Assembly: GCA_035533075.1 (NCBI GenBank)
Contig: DATLUO010000130.1
Coordinates: forward strand, 1-64,000
Reading direction: 5' to 3'
From: Pirellulales bacterium
Lineage (GTDB): Bacteria; Planctomycetota; Planctomycetia; Pirellulales; JAICIG01
DNA length: 64,000 nt
The translations under genes and the position numbers were made by a program. The notes under the pieces are model-generated. The model did no database searches. It was not told the DNA's origin and saw only the letters and a list, made by a program, of their open reading frames with translations. This document shows, piece after piece, positions 61,989 to 64,000 of this stretch (the first letter of the stretch is position 1; each line of letters begins with the position of its first letter).

Positions 61989-63596
61989 ATGGCCACCGCG
62001 CCACCCACCGCAGCCGCTTCACGTCGCACGATCAGCCCCTGGCTGGTCGCCATGGCGGTGGTGATTCCCACATTCATGGAGGTGCTCGATACGACCATCG
62101 CCAACGTCGCGCTGCGATACATTGCGGGCGGACTTTCGGCGGCCGTGGTCGATAGCGAGTGGGTGCTCACCAGCTACCTGGCCGCGAACGCCGTGATCCT
62201 GCCGATTTCCGGCTGGATTTCGGCCCGTCTCGGCCGCAAGAATTATTTCATGCTGTCAATCGCGGTCTTCACGATCGCGTCGGTCGCGTGCGGCATGGCA
62301 ACGAGCCTGGGGCAATTAATTCTCTTTCGCGTGGTTCAGGGTCTAGCGGGCGGCGGCTTGCAGCCGTCAAGCCAGGGCGTGTTGCTCGATACGTTCCCGC
62401 CCGAAAAGCAAGGCGCGGCCATGACGACGTTCGGCGTAGCAGCGCTGCTCGCGCCGGTCGTCGGCCCGACGTTGGGCGGTTACCTGACGGTGAACTACGA
62501 GTGGCGCTGGATCTTTTACATCAACTTGCCCGTGGGAGCGATTAGTTGTTTGGCCGCGTATTTCTTGGTCGAGGACCCCGATTACCTCAAACAAGAGCGG
62601 GCCGAGCTACTGCGTCATCCGCTCAACTTCGACGCCATCGGTTTGGGACTGCTGGCCCTCATCATGTCGTGCTGGGAAATTGTGCTCAGCAAGGGCGAGC
62701 AATGGAATTGGTATGGCGATCCCTTTTGGAGAGTGCAGACTCTCACGATTCTGTTCGTGGCGGGCCTGGCTTGGCTGCTCTTCCGGGAACTTGCGATTTC
62801 CAACCCCGTAGTCAATTTCCGAGCGCTTGCCGAGCGAAACTTGGCGGCGTCGTGCATCATCATTTTTTGTGCCTACGGGGTGTTGTACGGGGCGAGCACC
62901 TCGCTGCCCGGGCTGCTGCAATCGCAGTTTGGCTACGATGCCTACGTTTCCGGACTGGTGATGTCGCCCTCCGGCGTGTTCTCGGTCATGATGATGCTCG
63001 TCGTAGGAGCCCTCCTTGGCCGCGGAACGGATGCGCGTTGGCTGATTGTCGCGGGGCTGCTGGTCATGGCCGCAGCCGACTATTGGATGGCCTTGATGAA
63101 CCTTTACATCAGCCCATCACAAGTCGTTTGGCCGCGGGTGCTGATGATTGTCGGCCTGTCGATGATCTTTGCGCCCCTCAACGTGGCCGCCTATCTCTAT
63201 ACGCCCCGGCATCTGCGCGGCGCGGCGGTCGGTCTGGCCGCGCTCTTGCGCAACGAGGGCGGCAGCGTGGGCACCTCGGTCGCCCAGACGATGCAAGAAC
63301 GCCGCGATCAGTTTCATACCTGGCGCGTGGGCGAGTTTCTCGATCCCTTCAATCCCGCCGTCAATTCCTTCTTGGAACAGGCCCGCGGAGTGTTCCATCA
63401 ACAGACCGGCGATCCGGCTTCGTCGCAGGAAATGGCGCTGGAATCGCTCGAGAATCTTCGCCGACAGCAGGCGGTTTCGCTGGCCTATTTTGACGACTTC
63501 TGGCTGTTCGCCGTCTTGGCCCTGCTGCTCGTGCCGCTGGTTTTGCTCATGAAGCGTTCGGTGGCCGAAAAAGGCGCTCACATCGGCGCGGAGTAA
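61989..63596 (+). CDS. DHA2-family MFS drug exporter (EmrB-like)
   Basis: 535 aa from ATG 61989. Fourteen predicted membrane helices. Family motifs include LDTTIANVALRYIAGGL (motif D1-like), WVLTSYLAANAVILPISGWISARLGRKNYFMLS (motif A) and LILFRVVQGLAGGGLQPSSQGVLLDTFP (motif B), then GPTLGGYLT (motif C). Expels hydrophobic toxic compounds by proton antiport, together with the HlyD protein. Upstream frame extension is made of microrepeat and is not likely translated. Confidence 0.92.
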   Translation: MATAPPTAAASRRTISPWLVAMAVVIPTFMEVLDTTIANVALRYIAGGLSAAVVDSEWVLTSYLAANAVILPISGWISARLGRKNYFMLSIAVFTIASVACGMATSLGQLILFRVVQGLAGGGLQPSSQGVLLDTFPPEKQGAAMTTFGVAALLAPVVGPTLGGYLTVNYEWRWIFYINLPVGAISCLAAYFLVEDPDYLKQERAELLRHPLNFDAIGLGLLALIMSCWEIVLSKGEQWNWYGDPFWRVQTLTILFVAGLAWLLFRELAISNPVVNFRALAERNLAASCIIIFCAYGVLYGASTSLPGLLQSQFGYDAYVSGLVMSPSGVFSVMMMLVVGALLGRGTDARWLIVAGLLVMAAADYWMALMNLYISPSQVVWPRVLMIVGLSMIFAPLNVAAYLYTPRHLRGAAVGLAALLRNEGGSVGTSVAQTMQERRDQFHTWRVGEFLDPFNPAVNSFLEQARGVFHQQTGDPASSQEMALESLENLRRQQAVSLAYFDDFWLFAVLALLLVPLVLLMKRSVAEKGAHIGAE

Positions 63597-63612
63597 CATC
63601 GGCAACGTTTTC

Positions 63613-63639
63613 TGCAAGACTTCGATCTCTCGGCTGTAT
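63613..63639 (+). promoter_or_regulatory. ECF-like promoter motif, copy D (GH15-like unit)
   Basis: TGCAAG (63613-63618), 17 nt, GTAT (63636-63639), preceded by TTTTC as in copies A and C. It is 144 nt upstream of the GTG of the next gene. The 63597-63782 gap holds no other gene. Confidence 0.5.
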
Positions 63640-63782
63640 CTCGCCGCCCGATCGCGACGCCTACGGCACGCCATTCGCTTCCAAGCTTCGACGCCAGTGG
63701 AACGGAACGCGACGGGCTCCTGACGTCTGCTGAATCGCTCCGTTTTCCCTCAGAGGCGACCTCACCACAGGAGGAGCGGACC

Positions 63783-64000
63783 GTGGAATCTCGCTACCAG
63801 GCTATCGAGAATTACGGCCTGATCGGCAACATGCGCACGGCGGCGCTGGTCGGCATGGACGGCTCCATCGACTGGCTCTGCCTGCCGCACTTCGATTCGC
63901 CCAGCGTCTTCGCCGCCATCCTGGACGATCAGAAGGGCGGGCGGTTCCGCATCGCACCCGTCTGTCATCCGCTCCGGCACAAGCAATTCTACTGGCCCGA
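63783..64000 (+). CDS. glycoside hydrolase family 15-like protein, N-terminal part (cut by window end)
   Basis: GTG 63783 follows CAGGAGGAG. 72 codons visible: [49 protein letters not shown]. That is the standard N-terminal (trehalase-like) domain of GH15 glucoamylase/trehalase-type enzymes of ~600 aa. It may degrade trehalose or a glucan. Setting behind promoter D suggests stress-linked trehalose turnover. The 3' end lies outside the window. Confidence 0.85.
   Translation, partial: MESRYQAIENYGLIGNMRTAALVGMDGSIDWLCLPHFDSPSVFAAILDDQKGGRFRIAPVCHPLRHKQFYWP

Noticed and set aside
63783-64000. Similarity of the GH15-like start to the 58086 segment (both encode a SRY tripeptide near the start)
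   Set aside because: Short chance-level match without shared flanks; the 58086 segment is leader, not a second GH15 fragment.

Overview
The window looks like chromosomal DNA of a high-GC planctomycete, probably of the Pirellulales/Gemmatales type. The main evidence is the large PSCyt1/PSD1 (DUF1549/DUF1553) protein with a LamG-like insert, a PhoPQ-activated (PqaA-type) hydrolase, a DUF3604 protein, c-type cytochromes, many small lineage-specific proteins, and abundant palindromic intergenic repeats. The assignment comes from gene families only; no rRNA, tRNA, CRISPR array or transposase gene was seen.

Layout. 1-1.85 kb is debris: an AAA ATPase cut just after Walker A, a long palindrome, and a small gene pair whose second member is truncated. 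1.7-9.3 kb holds housekeeping genes: moaE-moaA-cysteine-desulfurase-like, a CxxCxxCC protein, an HU-like protein, a small lipoprotein, and the compact pyrD-trpS-acpS operon. 9.5-11.2 kb is a DNA methyltransferase fused to a PD-(D/E)XK-like nuclease domain. 11.3-22 kb has a DUF3604 protein, two NfeD-family membrane proteins, the DUF2339/DUF3999 pair and a ferritin-like protein. 22.1-29.2 kb is a long minus-strand gene train: a multihaem cytochrome, then a small protein, an iron-type ABC importer (binding protein, fused permease, ATPase), an Hsp70-like chaperone, a zinc-ribbon protein and a possible 48-residue protein. 29.3-33.3 kb is argB-argD-argF-rph behind a clear promoter. 33.6-38.2 kb carries an amidohydrolase, acetoacetyl-CoA synthetase and an orphan ParA.

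38.2-45.8 kb is the most accessory-looking core. It has a minus-strand operon HEPN protein / SH3-like protein / PIG-L deacetylase, a divergent MT-A70 methyltransferase, FtsK, and a three-gene cassette of Panacea antitoxin-like, compact beta-rich and PD-(D/E)XK-like proteins. 45.8-56.3 kb has PqaA, DUF1549/1553, an orphan FtsX permease preceded by a 32-codon leader ORF, a dihaem peroxidase-like protein, and remnants of an SDR and a type III restriction gene.

56.4-64 kb looks like a stress/detoxification island: DoxX, a broken alcohol dehydrogenase, a small membrane protein, two SDR-type reductases, an EmrA/EmrB-like efflux pair and the start of a GH15-like gene. Five transcription units here share an upstream motif TGNAAG-N17-GTA(T/A) with invariant spacing. 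I read this as one alternative-sigma (ECF-like) regulon, and it is the strongest candidate for an undescribed regulatory system in the window. A second system-scale signal is a ~40-bp palindromic repeat family found almost only at gene 3' ends, often between convergent genes, whose terminal sequence supplies the stop codon of several genes.
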